A DNA stretch of 64,000 nt from Halalkalibacter suaedae (GTDB lineage Bacteria > Bacillota > Bacilli > Bacillales > Bacillaceae_D): positions 52,027-116,026 of the forward strand of contig NZ_JAGKSQ010000009.1 of the NCBI RefSeq assembly GCF_017939705.1, in the 5' to 3' direction. The position numbers were made by a program, and so were the translations under genes. Below the pieces are notes generated by a model, which did no database searches, was not told where the DNA came from, and worked only from the letters and a program-made list of their open reading frames with translations. Of this stretch, positions 1 to 9,477 are shown in pieces (positions within the stretch are counted from its first letter, which is position 1; each line of letters begins with the position of its first letter).

Positions 1-176
1 GGTAGCATCACATCGAGTATAATAAAGTCAAATGGATGGGAATCAATGATCTCAAGTGTTTGTTTAAATGTGTACGCTGTCTTGATATTCGTATAGCCTT
101 CCTTTTTCAATACTTTCTCCAACATAGTTACAATTGATTGTTCATCATCCACTAATAATATATTTAAATTTGCCAC
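1..176 (-). CDS. response regulator, N-terminal receiver domain (partial)
   Basis: This is the 5' end of a reverse-strand gene that runs off the left edge; 58 codons are visible. The translation begins MANLNILLVDDEQSIV and continues to FIILDVMLP. That is the start of a CheY-like receiver domain: the acidic DDE pocket comes first and the probable phospho-acceptor Asp sits in ILDVMLP. I chose the GTG at 176 because GGAGG at 185-189 lies 8 nt upstream; the TTG at 182 is too close to it. The output domain is outside the window, so the family (OmpR, NarL or AraC type) cannot be told. Confidence 0.85.
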   Translation of the reverse strand, partial: MANLNILLVDDEQSIVTMLEKVLKKEGYTNIKTAYTFKQTLEIIDSHPFDFIILDVML

Positions 177-333
177 CGCCAACACCTCCAGCTTATCCTA
201 CCACTGTAACCTTACGTTAACCTTACGAATGTTAAACATTTGTAATCTATTAGTAAAAAAACAAAAGTGTTCCTGTAAGCTCTCTTTTTTAAACTAAGGA
301 TACAATAGAATACACAAAGGGGAAATACATCTT

Positions 334-1539
334 ATGAATAATAGAATTGCTGTAGTCGATGCACTACGGGGGCTGAGTTTGTTTGGAATATTGGCTGCGA
401 ACATGTTGATCTTTCAATATGGAATCTACGGAAAGGATGAGATGGAGCAGTATTCAGTTTCAAATTTAGATCAAATCATTCATATTGTTTTAAAGGTGTT
501 AGTTGAGTCAAGCTTTATGCCGATTTTTGCCTTTTTATTTGGCTATGGAATTATCAAAATGAAAGAAAGCTTAGAAAACAAGGGACTACCTGTTAAACGT
601 TACTTGGCTAGGCGCTTTCTGCTGTTATTAATCTTCGGATTTGCACATAGTATCCTTCTTTGGGAGGGAGATATTTTAACTGCTTATGGAATGACAGGTT
701 TTTTTTTACTACTCTTTTTTAATCGCAAAATAAAGACTCTATATATATGGGGAGTAATTACGACCATCCTTATAGGTGCTCTAAGTTACGGTACCGGAGA
801 CTTTATGGTTACCTCAGAAGACAAATCGATTATGACTAATTATGTAACAACAACAATTGATGTCTATAGAAATGGCTCGTTTCTTGAAATTCTAACCCAT
901 CGAATGAATGAAGATCCAATGCTTGAAATAATGCCTAAGGGGGCACTGTTATTCATTTTGGTCATCGCCCCAATTATGATATTACCTATGTTCTTGTTCG
1001 GTATGATTTCAGCAAAGCAGCAATGGTTTAATAAATTAAGAGAATCCACCTTTCAATTACGCTGGAAAAAGTTAACGATTATCTTTGTAGCTAGTGGAAT
1101 CTTTCTAAAATTAATGCCTTATATATTCCCAGATCTAGGTCTTAGTGGAACGGGGTATGGATTAGGTGGTTCGGTGCTTGCGATAGGGTATATTCTATTG
1201 TTTTCATTATTGTTAAACCATAAAGAAAACATATTAGTTAAAGGTTTCACTGCAGTGGGTCGCCTTTCATTATCAAACTATCTATTTCAAACAATGATTT
1301 GTATTTTGATTTTTTATGGTTTTGGACTCGGGTTATTCGGTAAACTTGGCGTATTAGCAGGTGTTGGATTAACAATTCTAATCTATAGTATCCAATTAAT
1401 CGGAAGCCTACTCTATCTCAAAGTGTTTAAAACAGGTCCATTCGAAAAAGTACTTCGAATGTGGACGTACCTGAAGTGGAACGGGGGAAGAGATTCTTTG
1501 TCTAAGAGTCGTTCGATGGACGGGGAAAAAGTTGGTTGA
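334..1539 (+). CDS. DUF418 family multi-pass membrane protein
   Basis: This is a 401-residue hydrophobic protein with about eight to ten membrane segments. It opens with RIAVVDALRGLSLFGILAANM, the signature of the YeiB/YxaH-type DUF418 proteins, which resemble membrane acyltransferases. FGRLSLSNYLFQT-like sequence (GRLSLSNYLFQTMIC) near residue 310 is the other conserved block of the C-terminal DUF418 domain. The ribosome binding site AAAGGGG sits about 12 nt before the ATG, somewhat far. The gene stands alone, divergent from the regulator at the left edge and followed by a terminator. The biochemical role of the family is unknown; acyl transfer is only an inference from distant homology. Confidence 0.8.
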   Translation: MNNRIAVVDALRGLSLFGILAANMLIFQYGIYGKDEMEQYSVSNLDQIIHIVLKVLVESSFMPIFAFLFGYGIIKMKESLENKGLPVKRYLARRFLLLLIFGFAHSILLWEGDILTAYGMTGFFLLLFFNRKIKTLYIWGVITTILIGALSYGTGDFMVTSEDKSIMTNYVTTTIDVYRNGSFLEILTHRMNEDPMLEIMPKGALLFILVIAPIMILPMFLFGMISAKQQWFNKLRESTFQLRWKKLTIIFVASGIFLKLMPYIFPDLGLSGTGYGLGGSVLAIGYILLFSLLLNHKENILVKGFTAVGRLSLSNYLFQTMICILIFYGFGLGLFGKLGVLAGVGLTILIYSIQLIGSLLYLKVFKTGPFEKVLRMWTYLKWNGGRDSLSKSRSMDGEKVG

Positions 1540-1620
1540 GAGGTATGTTTGATAAAATTAAAGAATGATAGTTACCTTATATTGATGCTTGTCATACAGG
1601 TGGCATGATGTGAATTTCTA

Positions 1621-1656
1621 GCCGAAACCCAAATCTTATCGGGGTTTCGGCTTTTT
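1621..1656 (+). terminator. rho-independent terminator after the DUF418 gene
   Basis: The arms GCCGAAACCC (1621-1630) and GGGTTTCGGC (1642-1651) form a perfect 10-bp stem followed by TTTTTG. Between the DUF418 stop (1539) and the next gene (1842) there is otherwise only AT-rich sequence and the sigma-D-like promoter. Confidence 0.85.
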
Positions 1657-1780
1657 GTAACTGACCATGTTCTGACTATACTTTCTTTTAAAGAAGTCTC
1701 TACTCAATCACTTTTGGACAGCTATTTAGAAAAATATGATTAATAATGAAAATTAAATACACTGAATAATAATATCACGT

Positions 1781-1807
1781 TCAAATTTTGTCGATTAATG
1801 TCGATAT
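1781..1807 (+). promoter_or_regulatory. candidate sigma-D (motility) promoter
   Basis: TCAA at 1781-1784, then 15 nt, then GTCGATAT at 1800-1807. The sigma-D consensus in Bacillus is TAAA-N15-GCCGATAT, so there is one mismatch in each box and the spacing is exact. It lies 34 nt upstream of a chemoreceptor gene, the expected class of target. It was found by reading only and no transcript data support it. Confidence 0.6.
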
Positions 1808-1841
1808 AAAGTAAAAGACAAAAAATGAGGAGACCATATTT

Positions 1842-3575
1842 ATGAAAATAGGGAGGAAATTTGGATTTTTCCAAGATCTCAGCATTATTAAAAAGTTAGT
1901 TATCATGTTAGTCATTTCAGCGTTAGGTTTGGGTTTAGCGGGGTATGCAGGAATATCAGCAATCAACAAGATAGCAACTGGTGAAAAGATTATTTATGAA
2001 GAACAATTAATTCCTAATCAATTATTCTCAGAATTGAGTAGTGTTAATGCAGATTTAGATCTGTATTCATTGCAAATACTTGCTAATACCGATGTTCAAC
2101 AAACTGAAGCACTACTAGAGACATTGATTGCTACTGCTGAAGAGGTTGGTAAGCTACAAGAAGAGATAGAGACATTAAAATTAATGCCTAATATCCAAGA
2201 GAAATATGATGAGTATAAACAATTAAACATGGAAGTCAGTGAAAACGCTCAAACTATGATTGGGCTGGCTTTGGAAAATGATAATCAAGGAGCTTATGCA
2301 AGCTATTTAACTGATGTAAAACCATTGAGAGATCAACTAAATCAATCTCTAAATGACATCCAAAATTTAAATGCAGAAAATGCCAAAAGAATATACGAAG
2401 CTGATGTAGAAAGTGCGAAAGAAACAAATGCTTTCATGATTACTGTCATTATTATTTCTTTACTTGTTTCTTTATTAGCAGGATTTTTAATAGCTAGATC
2501 AATTGTTAATCCGATTAAGCAACTACAGAATTCACTTTCCGAAGTAGAAAATGGGGATTTTACTGTTGAGGCAACTTACGAATCAAAAGATGAAGTAGGG
2601 AAGCTTACAGATTCCTTTAACAATATGATTCGCTCAGTTAATGCAATCATCAAAACGATAAGTGAAACGTCCGATCAACTGGCAGCTTCTTCAGAACAAT
2701 TGAGTGCGAGCTCAGAAGAGAGCACAAAAGCTAGTGAACATATTTCTTATACGATCCAAGAGCTTTCAGAAGGTGCCAAACATCAATTGCAAAGTGTTGA
2801 TGCAAGTAACTCAGTCATTGGTGAAATGTCAACCGCTTCTGAGAGTATCTCAAAACGTACAGACAATGTACTAAGTAATGCTCAAGAGACTTCTAGAATG
2901 TCTAAAGAAGGTAGTGACTCAATCAATAAGGTTAGCTCGCAAATGAAGTCAATCAATCAAACTGTCATATCTTTAGCAGAAGCATTCAAAGGATTGCAGG
3001 AACGCTCAAACGAGATTGGCAATATTACAGGTGTGATCACGGGAATAGCAGAGCAAACGAATCTTCTGGCGTTAAATGCTGCAATTGAAGCTGCACGTGC
3101 AGGGGAGCAAGGAAAGGGATTTGCGGTTGTAGCTGGAGAAGTTAGGAAGTTAGCGGAGCAATCTGCTCAGTCAGCGGACCAAATTTCTAAGCTTATCAAA
3201 ATCATTCAAGTTGATACTCAACAAACAATGAACACCGTTACTTCTGCAACGACTGAAGTAAATGAAGGATTAGTCGTCGTACAGGAAGCTGGAGAAAATT
3301 TCATAAATATCGAGGGTTCTATTAGCGAAGTTGTTACGAAGATTGGTGAGGTGGCTAACTTAGCAAATAATTTAGTTACCGGTATGGATCAAGTGACTAA
3401 CACGATTAGTGGTGTGAGGGAAATCGCAGATGAAACAGCATCAAGTTCCCAGTCTATCTCAGCGACTACCGAGGAACAATTAGCTTCAATGGAAGAGATC
3501 ACTTCTTCCGCACAAGTTTTAGCCCAAAATGCGGAGACATTACAGCTATTAATTCAAAACTTTAAAGTGAAATAA
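1842..3575 (+). CDS. methyl-accepting chemotaxis protein (4HB-type sensor)
   Basis: This 577-residue membrane chemoreceptor passes ligand signals to CheA/CheW. A first membrane helix lies at about residues 15-38. An extracellular helical region at about 40-195 looks like a four-helix-bundle (4HB_MCP) sensor. A second membrane helix lies at about 197-217 and is followed by HAMP (to about 270). The rest is the cytoplasmic coiled-coil signalling domain, with the hallmark tip [19 protein letters not shown] at about 402-420 and VRKLAEQS after it. The start has GAGGAGA about 10 nt upstream. A sigma-D-like promoter precedes it and a terminator follows, so it is a single-gene unit. The ligand cannot be read from sequence. 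Confidence 0.95.
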   Translation: MKIGRKFGFFQDLSIIKKLVIMLVISALGLGLAGYAGISAINKIATGEKIIYEEQLIPNQLFSELSSVNADLDLYSLQILANTDVQQTEALLETLIATAEEVGKLQEEIETLKLMPNIQEKYDEYKQLNMEVSENAQTMIGLALENDNQGAYASYLTDVKPLRDQLNQSLNDIQNLNAENAKRIYEADVESAKETNAFMITVIIISLLVSLLAGFLIARSIVNPIKQLQNSLSEVENGDFTVEATYESKDEVGKLTDSFNNMIRSVNAIIKTISETSDQLAASSEQLSASSEESTKASEHISYTIQELSEGAKHQLQSVDASNSVIGEMSTASESISKRTDNVLSNAQETSRMSKEGSDSINKVSSQMKSINQTVISLAEAFKGLQERSNEIGNITGVITGIAEQTNLLALNAAIEAARAGEQGKGFAVVAGEVRKLAEQSAQSADQISKLIKIIQVDTQQTMNTVTSATTEVNEGLVVVQEAGENFINIEGSISEVVTKIGEVANLANNLVTGMDQVTNTISGVREIADETASSSQSISATTEEQLASMEEITSSAQVLAQNAETLQLLIQNFKVK

Positions 3576-3621
3576 AGTAGTTCAGTTATTACTATTAATG
3601 AATGACTGAGTTAACTAAGCA

Positions 3622-3665
3622 GAGGCTTTCATAAGTTAATCAAACTTATGGGAAGCCTCTTTTTC
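3622..3665 (+). terminator. terminator after the chemoreceptor gene
   Basis: GAGGCTTTCATAAGTT pairs with AACTTATGGGAAGCCTC around a short loop (stem 3622-3659) and is followed by a run of T. Confidence 0.85.
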
Positions 3666-3687
3666 ATTTTTATTGTAAAATGTACTT

Positions 3688-3701
3688 TGAAAGCCGTTAC
3701 A
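3688..3701 (+). promoter_or_regulatory. weak cre-like (CcpA) site
   Basis: TGAAAGCCGTTACA fits the 14-base cre pattern TGWNANCGNTNWCA except at the central G. It lies about 120 nt upstream of the sugar-isomerase-like gene at 3819. The central CG is usually conserved, so this is only a weak candidate. Confidence 0.3.
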
Positions 3702-3818
3702 ATTAAAACTATTTTTTTACAAACTATCCATTTATAATAGAAGATATGGTAATTAGAATGCTTAAAAGGAAATGGATCTATATATTTTGACAAGTCTGAA
3801 AGAAGAGGTGAAGGTACG

Positions 3819-4682
3819 ATGAAATTTTCTTTGTTTTCAGTAATGACACCGGATACAACTCCTGAACAGTTGGTGAACTATCTTAACGAAACAGGATACC
3901 ATGGTGTGGAATGGAGATATAAAGAGACAACAGAAGACCTAAAAAAAGATAAACCTAGCTTTTGGGGTAATAATTTATGCACCATTTCACCAGATATAAC
4001 AGACCAAGAGATAAGAGAGCTGACACTAGCGACAAAAGAGAATGGTCTAAAGGTGGTAAGTTTGAATCCGTATTTAACATCTGGAGACCTAACATCAACC
4101 GAGCAAGTGTTACAAACAGCCCAAAAGTTTGGAGCAACTAATATAAGAATCGGTGTTCCATGGTATGATCGATCCGAAAACTATAATGATTTATTTAAGG
4201 AAGCAGTTACATATTTAAAAGAGGTTGAGCAAATGTGTAAGCAATATAACATAAGAGGTCTCGTTGAGGCACATTTTGGGACGATTGCACCGAGTGCAGG
4301 ATTAGCCTATCGATTAGTGAGCGAGTTTAATCCGGAACAGATTGGAGTTCTATATGATCCAGGGAATTTGGTTCATGAGGGGTATGAAAATTACCGGATG
4401 GGGATGGAGTTGCTAGGTGAGTATCTAGCACATGTACATGTGAAAAATGCGTTTTGGCAGAAAAAACATGAGCATGAAGATGGAACGGTGGATTGGTCAG
4501 TTGAGTGGGCACCTATTGATAAAGGAATAGTAGATTGGAAGCGAGTGTTTTCCGATTTAAAAGCGGTTGGCTATGATGGATATATTGGTATGGAGGATTT
4601 TAGTGGTTCGTTTGATACTAAAACGTCTATCAAATACAATATCGATACTGTAAAAAGAATGCTTGCGGAAATTGAATCTTAA
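3819..4682 (+). CDS. sugar phosphate isomerase/epimerase family TIM-barrel protein
   Basis: This 287-residue protein belongs to the xylose-isomerase-like TIM-barrel (AP endonuclease 2) superfamily, whose members isomerise or epimerise sugars with divalent metal. Likely metal ligands are the Glu in GLVEAHFG (about residue 150), Asp/His in VLYDPGNLVHEG (about 188-195), His in AHVHVKNA and the Glu in GYIGMEDFSG near the C-terminus. The ribosome binding site is GAGGTG, 8 nt before the ATG. DUF2264 and 2-hydroxyacid dehydrogenase genes follow on the same strand, suggesting a shared sugar or uronate pathway (inference). The substrate is unknown. Confidence 0.85.
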   Translation: MKFSLFSVMTPDTTPEQLVNYLNETGYHGVEWRYKETTEDLKKDKPSFWGNNLCTISPDITDQEIRELTLATKENGLKVVSLNPYLTSGDLTSTEQVLQTAQKFGATNIRIGVPWYDRSENYNDLFKEAVTYLKEVEQMCKQYNIRGLVEAHFGTIAPSAGLAYRLVSEFNPEQIGVLYDPGNLVHEGYENYRMGMELLGEYLAHVHVKNAFWQKKHEHEDGTVDWSVEWAPIDKGIVDWKRVFSDLKAVGYDGYIGMEDFSGSFDTKTSIKYNIDTVKRMLAEIES

Positions 4683-4725
4683 AAAGAAAAAGATTGCATT
4701 TATTTTGAGATAGAAAGGTGATTAT

Positions 4726-5877
4726 ATGAAGGAATTAAATCAGAGAGATCGTGAGTACTGGCTTCAATCAATGATCAAAATAGCACGTCCAGTTCTACTT
4801 CACTTAAAGGAAAAAACATTAAAAACAGAAATGCCGGTCGAAAAGATCGACGGTACAAAATGTGAGAGTTTTTCCCATTTAGAGGCACTTTCACGGGTGT
4901 TGGTTGGTATGGCACCATGGCTTGAGAGGAAATGTGAAAACAGTGAAGAAGAGAAGCTTCGGATTGAATATTGTGAATTAGCTCGAGCGGCTATTGATTC
5001 AGGGACAGATCCTGAGTCGCCAGATTACATGAATTTTAGTGATGATTTCCAGCCTATTGTTGATACAGCTTTTCTAGCACATGCATTTCTAAGAGCACCT
5101 AACGAATTATGGGAGAAACTCGATGTCAGAGTGAAAGATAATGTGATTATTGCGATGAAAGCTACACGTTCGAGAAAGCCATTCTATTCTAATTGGCTAT
5201 TATTCTCTGCAATTATTGAAGCATTTTTATATAAGGTAGGAGAAAAGGACTGGGATCCGATGCGGATTGACTTTGCGATTAAGCAAGTTGATCAATGGTA
5301 CGTAGGAGACGGTATCTATAGCGATGGTCCTGAGTTTCATTATGATTATTACAATAGCTTTGTCATTCATCCAATGTTTGTGGATTTAATAGAAACGGTT
5401 GGGCAGGAGTATAAGGAATGGCAAGATAAAAAAGAATCGGTTATTGAAAGGTCTAAGAGGTATGCCGTTATTCAAGAGAGATTGATTTCACCTGAAGGAA
5501 CATTTCCACCAGTAGGACGATCAATCGCGTACCGGTTTGGGGTATTTCAAACATTAGCTCAACACTCATTGCGTAAGGATCTACCAATAGAAGTAACGCC
5601 AGCACAGGTACGAAGTGCTCTAACTGCAGTCATTAGAAGGACCGTTGAAGCCCCTCAAACATTTACTGATTCAGGCTGGCTTACAATCGGATTTTGTGGC
5701 CATCAACCTGGAATTGGAGAATTCTATATTTCTACAGGCAGTCTTTATTTATGTTCGGTTGTATTTCTACCATTAGGATTACCGGAATCGGATCCATTTT
5801 GGAGTGATCCTGCAACGGAATGGACGTCTAAAAGGGCTTGGTCGGGCAAAGAGTTTCCTATTGATCATGCTTTCTGA
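4726..5877 (+). CDS. DUF2264 domain-containing protein
   Basis: This is a cytoplasmic protein of 383 residues with no signal peptide. The order RDREYWLQSMIKIARPVL, then HLEALSRVLVGMAPWLE, then YSDGPEFHYDYYNSFVIHPM matches what I know of the DUF2264 family, which is predicted to have an alpha/alpha-toroid fold as in glycoside hydrolases and polysaccharide lyases. Many members carry an extra C-terminal domain, so this may be a short form. It starts 43 nt after the isomerase-like gene with AAGGTG in front of the ATG, so the two are probably co-transcribed. A role on an unsaturated or unusual sugar is inferred only from fold and neighbours. Confidence 0.75.
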   Translation: MKELNQRDREYWLQSMIKIARPVLLHLKEKTLKTEMPVEKIDGTKCESFSHLEALSRVLVGMAPWLERKCENSEEEKLRIEYCELARAAIDSGTDPESPDYMNFSDDFQPIVDTAFLAHAFLRAPNELWEKLDVRVKDNVIIAMKATRSRKPFYSNWLLFSAIIEAFLYKVGEKDWDPMRIDFAIKQVDQWYVGDGIYSDGPEFHYDYYNSFVIHPMFVDLIETVGQEYKEWQDKKESVIERSKRYAVIQERLISPEGTFPPVGRSIAYRFGVFQTLAQHSLRKDLPIEVTPAQVRSALTAVIRRTVEAPQTFTDSGWLTIGFCGHQPGIGEFYISTGSLYLCSVVFLPLGLPESDPFWSDPATEWTSKRAWSGKEFPIDHAF

Positions 5878-5966
5878 TCGTTGAGAAGATTAAGCCTAAC
5901 GTTGACACATAAATAGTGGAAAGACAAAGCATTGTTTTTCAATTAATCAATGGAGTGGTGATTTAA

Positions 5967-6962
5967 ATGGTTAAAGGTTTGTACATTATGGATCAAGATC
6001 CATTTGATCTTGTTTATCAAAAAGAAGTAAGAGATGAAATTGAGAGATTAGCAGGTATCGATGCATCTCCTATGTCAAAGGAGGAACTGCATCAGGATCT
6101 CTCCATCTTACAGGATGTAGAAGTCATTTTTTCTGGTTGGGGAGGCCCTGTACTTGACCAAACACTTCTAGATGCGGCCCCTCATTTGAAAGCATTCTTC
6201 TACGCGGCAGGGTCTGTAAAAGGTATTGTCACAGAGGAAACATGGAATCGAGACATACTTGTTACTAGTGCAGTAACAGCAAATGCGATACCTGTTGCAG
6301 AATTTACATTATCGCAAATTTTCTTTTGTTTAAAGAATGGGTGGCAGTTTACTAGAGAGATAAGGAAAACAAAACAGTTCCCTCCGAAACCATTTTCCTG
6401 TCAAGGGGCTTTTGGAAGTACGGTAGGATTAATATCCCTAAGTACTGTTGGGAAACAGGTTTGTGAATTACTTAAGCCGTTTGATATCAAGGTAATTGCC
6501 TATGATCCGTTTATTACAGAAGAGGTAGCAGAGCAATTGGGTGTGGAATTATGTAGCTTAGAAGATGTTTTTCTAAGGTCCGATGTGGTTTCCTTGCATA
6601 CACCGCTATTGGAAGAGACAAAAGGGATGATTGGAAAAGAGCATTTTGCTCAAATGCTACCTAATTCTAGCTTCATCAATACGGCAAGAGGGGAAATTGT
6701 TAGAGAGCGAGAAATGATCGAGGTATTACAGGAAAGAACTGATATTACTGCGGTTCTAGATGTAACGTTTCCCGAACCACCAGAGCAAGACTCTCCCCTA
6801 TATCAATTAGACAACGTTGTATTAACCCCACATCTCGCTGGTAGCGAAGGGAAAGAATGCGGAAGAATGGGACAATACATGTTAGAAGAGTATAAGCGAT
6901 ATCTAAATGGTGAGAGGTTAAAATGGCAGGTGAAACGGGAGAATTTCTCCATCTTAGCGTAA
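5967..6962 (+). CDS. D-isomer-specific 2-hydroxyacid dehydrogenase family protein
   Basis: This 331-residue NAD(P)-dependent oxidoreductase interconverts 2-hydroxy and 2-keto acids. The catalytic triad of the family is present: Arg in INTARGEIV (about residue 234), Glu in TFPEPPEQDSPLY (about 268) and His in VLTPHLAGS (about 287). The nucleotide-binding turn is unusual. It reads GLISLSTVG near residue 155 where the family normally has GxGxxG, so the first two glycines are serines. A related subfamily with GLISLG is known to me, so this may still bind cofactor. It starts 89 nt after DUF2264 and ends at a terminator, making it the probable last gene of the cluster. Confidence 0.85.
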   Translation: MVKGLYIMDQDPFDLVYQKEVRDEIERLAGIDASPMSKEELHQDLSILQDVEVIFSGWGGPVLDQTLLDAAPHLKAFFYAAGSVKGIVTEETWNRDILVTSAVTANAIPVAEFTLSQIFFCLKNGWQFTREIRKTKQFPPKPFSCQGAFGSTVGLISLSTVGKQVCELLKPFDIKVIAYDPFITEEVAEQLGVELCSLEDVFLRSDVVSLHTPLLEETKGMIGKEHFAQMLPNSSFINTARGEIVREREMIEVLQERTDITAVLDVTFPEPPEQDSPLYQLDNVVLTPHLAGSEGKECGRMGQYMLEEYKRYLNGERLKWQVKRENFSILA

Positions 6963-7007
6963 GACAGCTATCAATGCTGCTTTATATCATTTAAGCAACT
7001 TTATTAT

Positions 7008-7048
7008 AAGCCATCTAATTAGTTCACCGGACTATTTGATGGCTTTTT
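7008..7048 (+). terminator. terminator after the 2-hydroxyacid dehydrogenase gene
   Basis: AAGCCATC...TAG (from 7008) pairs with CTA...GATGGCTT (to about 7045), followed by TTTTTTC. The remaining sequence up to 7200 shows nothing I can name. Confidence 0.75.
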
Positions 7049-7203
7049 TCTTGTATTAATGCTATTTGTGCGGGGATTCTAAGTTAATTTTATGGGTAGT
7101 AAGCTGGGTTGCTTTAGTTAAATCTTGATCTGTGGAATGACAAGTTTGATATTAATCCAAATTATTTATTGAAGGTTTTGTTAAATTAAAGTAAAATTAT
7201 GTA

Positions 7204-7226
7204 TTGATAATAATTATCGTTATCAA
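7204..7226 (+). promoter_or_regulatory. Fur-like box upstream of the nitroreductase gene
   Basis: TGATAATAATTATCG at 7205-7219 matches the Bacillus Fur 7-1-7 pattern TGATAATnATTATCA at all but the last base. It lies inside a larger inverted repeat with arms TTGATAA and TTATCAA (7204-7226). It sits about 50 nt before the nitroreductase start, a position where bound Fur would block the promoter. This suggests repression in iron-replete cells (inference). Confidence 0.6.
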
Positions 7227-7277
7227 TGCCGGGATCGTTTAAAATTTAAAAATAAATGAAGTATGGAAGGTGATAGA

Positions 7278-7835
7278 ATGACAGCCCTTACAAATTCAAA
7301 TATCGCAAAGGTGATTCGTGAACGTCGCTCAATTAAAACAGGATATACAGATCAACCTGTCTCACAAGAGTTAATCGAAATGTTATTGGAGGATGCGGTC
7401 TGGGCACCCAATCACGGACTTCGGGAACCATGGCGTTTCATCACTGTACCTACTGAAAAAAAGCAAGAGTTCATTAGCGACTTAGTTGCAACCTTTCCTA
7501 AAGATATGCAGGAGAATAGGAGAACCTACTTTTCTATGCCTTCAGCTTTTATGGTCGTCATTATGAAAGAGGATCCAAGACAAAAACAATGGGATGAAGA
7601 TTATGGTGCAGTAAGTGCGATGATTCAAAATTTTCAACTGCTTGCTTGGGAGCAGGGATTAGGTGTGGTATGGAAAACGAACCCGCATAATTATGATCCG
7701 AAAGTACATAAGCTATTAGGTGTTGAACCAGGAGAGAAGATTGTTGGTTTCATACATATGGGGTATTTTGAAGATACGCCTATTGCGAGATCCCGTACAC
7801 CAATAAAAGAAAAACTGTCTATATACAAGGGCTAG
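7278..7835 (+). CDS. nitroreductase family protein
   Basis: This predicted FMN-dependent NAD(P)H oxidoreductase has about 185 residues. Family marks are the N-terminal RERRSIKTGY flavin-phosphate segment, the PNHGLREPWRF block at about residues 45-55, and GAVSAMIQNFQLLAWEQGLG followed by GFIHMGYF in the C-terminal half. An upstream in-frame ATG at 7263 exists, but GGAAGGTGATAG lies directly before the ATG at 7278, so I prefer the latter. The gene stands alone behind a Fur-like box, which suggests a link to iron limitation. Substrates of this family (nitroaromatics, quinones, flavins, ferric chelates) cannot be told apart by sequence. Confidence 0.88.
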   Translation: MTALTNSNIAKVIRERRSIKTGYTDQPVSQELIEMLLEDAVWAPNHGLREPWRFITVPTEKKQEFISDLVATFPKDMQENRRTYFSMPSAFMVVIMKEDPRQKQWDEDYGAVSAMIQNFQLLAWEQGLGVVWKTNPHNYDPKVHKLLGVEPGEKIVGFIHMGYFEDTPIARSRTPIKEKLSIYKG

Positions 7836-7950
7836 AAGCGTTCATTAAGGATAGAACATTTTAAATATCTCTGGTAGACAATCAGCATCATATAAGGAAC
7901 TAAAAGGGAGTACTGCTACTGTAGAACAATAAGGTCTAATTAAACAAATT

Positions 7951-8105
7951 GAAAGAGACTGGGACATAACTAAAGTGTCTAACTAGAATACCGAACAAAG
8001 CATTAATTTAGCGAAGTATATTTCAGGAGCGGTTTATGTCCGCCAACCACCATTGTTCGGATTTGCTATTAGTTAATTCACTTTTGTCCTAGCCTCTTTC
8101 TTTTT
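7951..8105. repeat. dispersed repeat family B, copy B1 (short form)
   Basis: The left end GAAAGAGACTGGGACATAAC and right end TTTTGTCCTAGCCTCTTTC are imperfect inverted repeats. Inside are GAATACCGAACAAAG on the left and TTGTTCGGATTTGC on the right, also inverted. The central GCGAAGTATATTTCAGGAGCGG is shared with the other B copies in inverted form. The element fills the gap between the nitroreductase gene and ddl, and with its T-rich end could act as a terminator. The rest of this 459-nt gap shows no gene. Confidence 0.75.
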
Positions 8106-8294
8106 CTTTGGAGAATGTCATAGCTATTCTCGAAATAAATTTACAGAAAACATGCCCATAGAAATAATTTTTACATACAATAGTTAAACATAGGCTAAGA
8201 AACTAGACTGAATGGTAAATTAGTGAAAATTTCATATTTGATTTAGAAGCGATAGTGTTACAATAATAAGTGGAAATGGATATGGAGGGTGAAT

Positions 8295-9374
8295 ATGAAA
8301 ACAAAACTCGGTTTATTGTATGGTGGAAAATCTGCTGAACATAAAGTTTCATTACAAACGGCAAAAGCGGTTATTAAAGCGTTAGATTTAACAAAATATG
8401 AAATACATCCAATATATATTTCAGAAACCGGTACTTGGGTCAGGGGAGAACAGCTTCAAGGACCTGTTGACGATGTGAAGGAGCTTCAATTGAATGATGG
8501 GGAATTCATTTCTCCAGTTGCTTTGAATTCAGAAATATTCCCGGTCAATCAAGCGAATGAAGACAAAATTGATGTTGTCTTTCCATTGCTGCATGGACCA
8601 AATGGAGAAGATGGAACCGTTCAAGGATTGTTAGAACTAATGAATATTCCTTATGTTGGTAACGGGGTACTTGCTTCTGCTGCTGGAATGGATAAAGTTA
8701 TGATGAAGAATATTTATGAGCAGGCTGGTATTAAGCAGGCTAACTATGTATGGTATATCCGTAGTGATTGGGAAAAGGATGTAGAAGCAGCCTACAACAA
8801 TGTCGAAGAAAAGCTTGGTTATCCTTGCTTCGTAAAACCGGCTAACTTAGGCTCCAGTGTTGGAATTAGTAAGTGTAAAAACCGCGAAGGCTTAGAAAAA
8901 GCCTTCAAAGAAGCCTTTGAATATGATCGTAAAATTATTATTGAAGAAGGAATCGATGGTCGTGAAGTAGAAATCGCAGTATTAGGTAATGATAATCCAG
9001 AATGCTCGGTTGTGGGTGAGATCGTTCCAACAACAGATTTCTACGATTACAAGGCAAAATATGAGGACGGAGACACTGGACTTATTATTCCTGCAGATAT
9101 TACTGAGGAAGAATATGAGAACATTAAGACTGTTGCAATTCAATCGTTTAAAGCTCTCGATTGCTCAGGTCTAGTGCGCGCTGACTTCTTTTTAACAAAA
9201 GAAGGTGAGGTTCTCATGAACGAGGTGAATACAATGCCGGGGTTTACGCCAGTTAGCATGTTCCCATTGCTATGGCAGGAATCTGGTTTACCTTATTCAG
9301 AGCTAATCGGAAAGTTAGTTGATCTTGGTGTAGAACGTCACGCAGAAAAACAGAAGATAAAATACACCTTCTAA
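8295..9374 (+). CDS. ddl: D-alanine--D-alanine ligase
   Basis: This ATP-grasp ligase makes the D-Ala-D-Ala dipeptide for peptidoglycan. It is about 359 residues, the usual length. Seen: [15 protein letters not shown] at the N-terminus, [17 protein letters not shown] (substrate and ATP site), [15 protein letters not shown] (ATP-grasp), [10 protein letters not shown] (the omega-loop tyrosine typical of D-Ala rather than D-lactate enzymes) and [11 protein letters not shown] (magnesium ligands). I prefer the ATG at 8295: GGAGGG lies 5 nt upstream, while the GTG at 8289 overlaps it. The next gene is murF, the enzyme that uses the dipeptide. Confidence 0.96.
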   Translation: MKTKLGLLYGGKSAEHKVSLQTAKAVIKALDLTKYEIHPIYISETGTWVRGEQLQGPVDDVKELQLNDGEFISPVALNSEIFPVNQANEDKIDVVFPLLHGPNGEDGTVQGLLELMNIPYVGNGVLASAAGMDKVMMKNIYEQAGIKQANYVWYIRSDWEKDVEAAYNNVEEKLGYPCFVKPANLGSSVGISKCKNREGLEKAFKEAFEYDRKIIIEEGIDGREVEIAVLGNDNPECSVVGEIVPTTDFYDYKAKYEDGDTGLIIPADITEEEYENIKTVAIQSFKALDCSGLVRADFFLTKEGEVLMNEVNTMPGFTPVSMFPLLWQESGLPYSELIGKLVDLGVERHAEKQKIKYTF

Positions 9375-9388
9375 GCATAATAATAGGA

Positions 9389-9424
9389 AGGAGGTTGACT
9401 ACATCGTGGGTCAGCCTCCTTTTA
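9389..9424 (+). terminator. terminator-like hairpin between ddl and murF
   Basis: AGGAGGTTGAC and GTCAGCCTCCT form an 11-bp stem (one U-G pair), followed by TTTT. Since murF normally follows ddl in one operon, this may be a partial terminator that lowers murF expression. Confidence 0.7.
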
Positions 9425-9477
9425 CATAGGATAAAAAAGGAACAGCAATGAATGACGATAAAAAGGAGCGATTGCAA

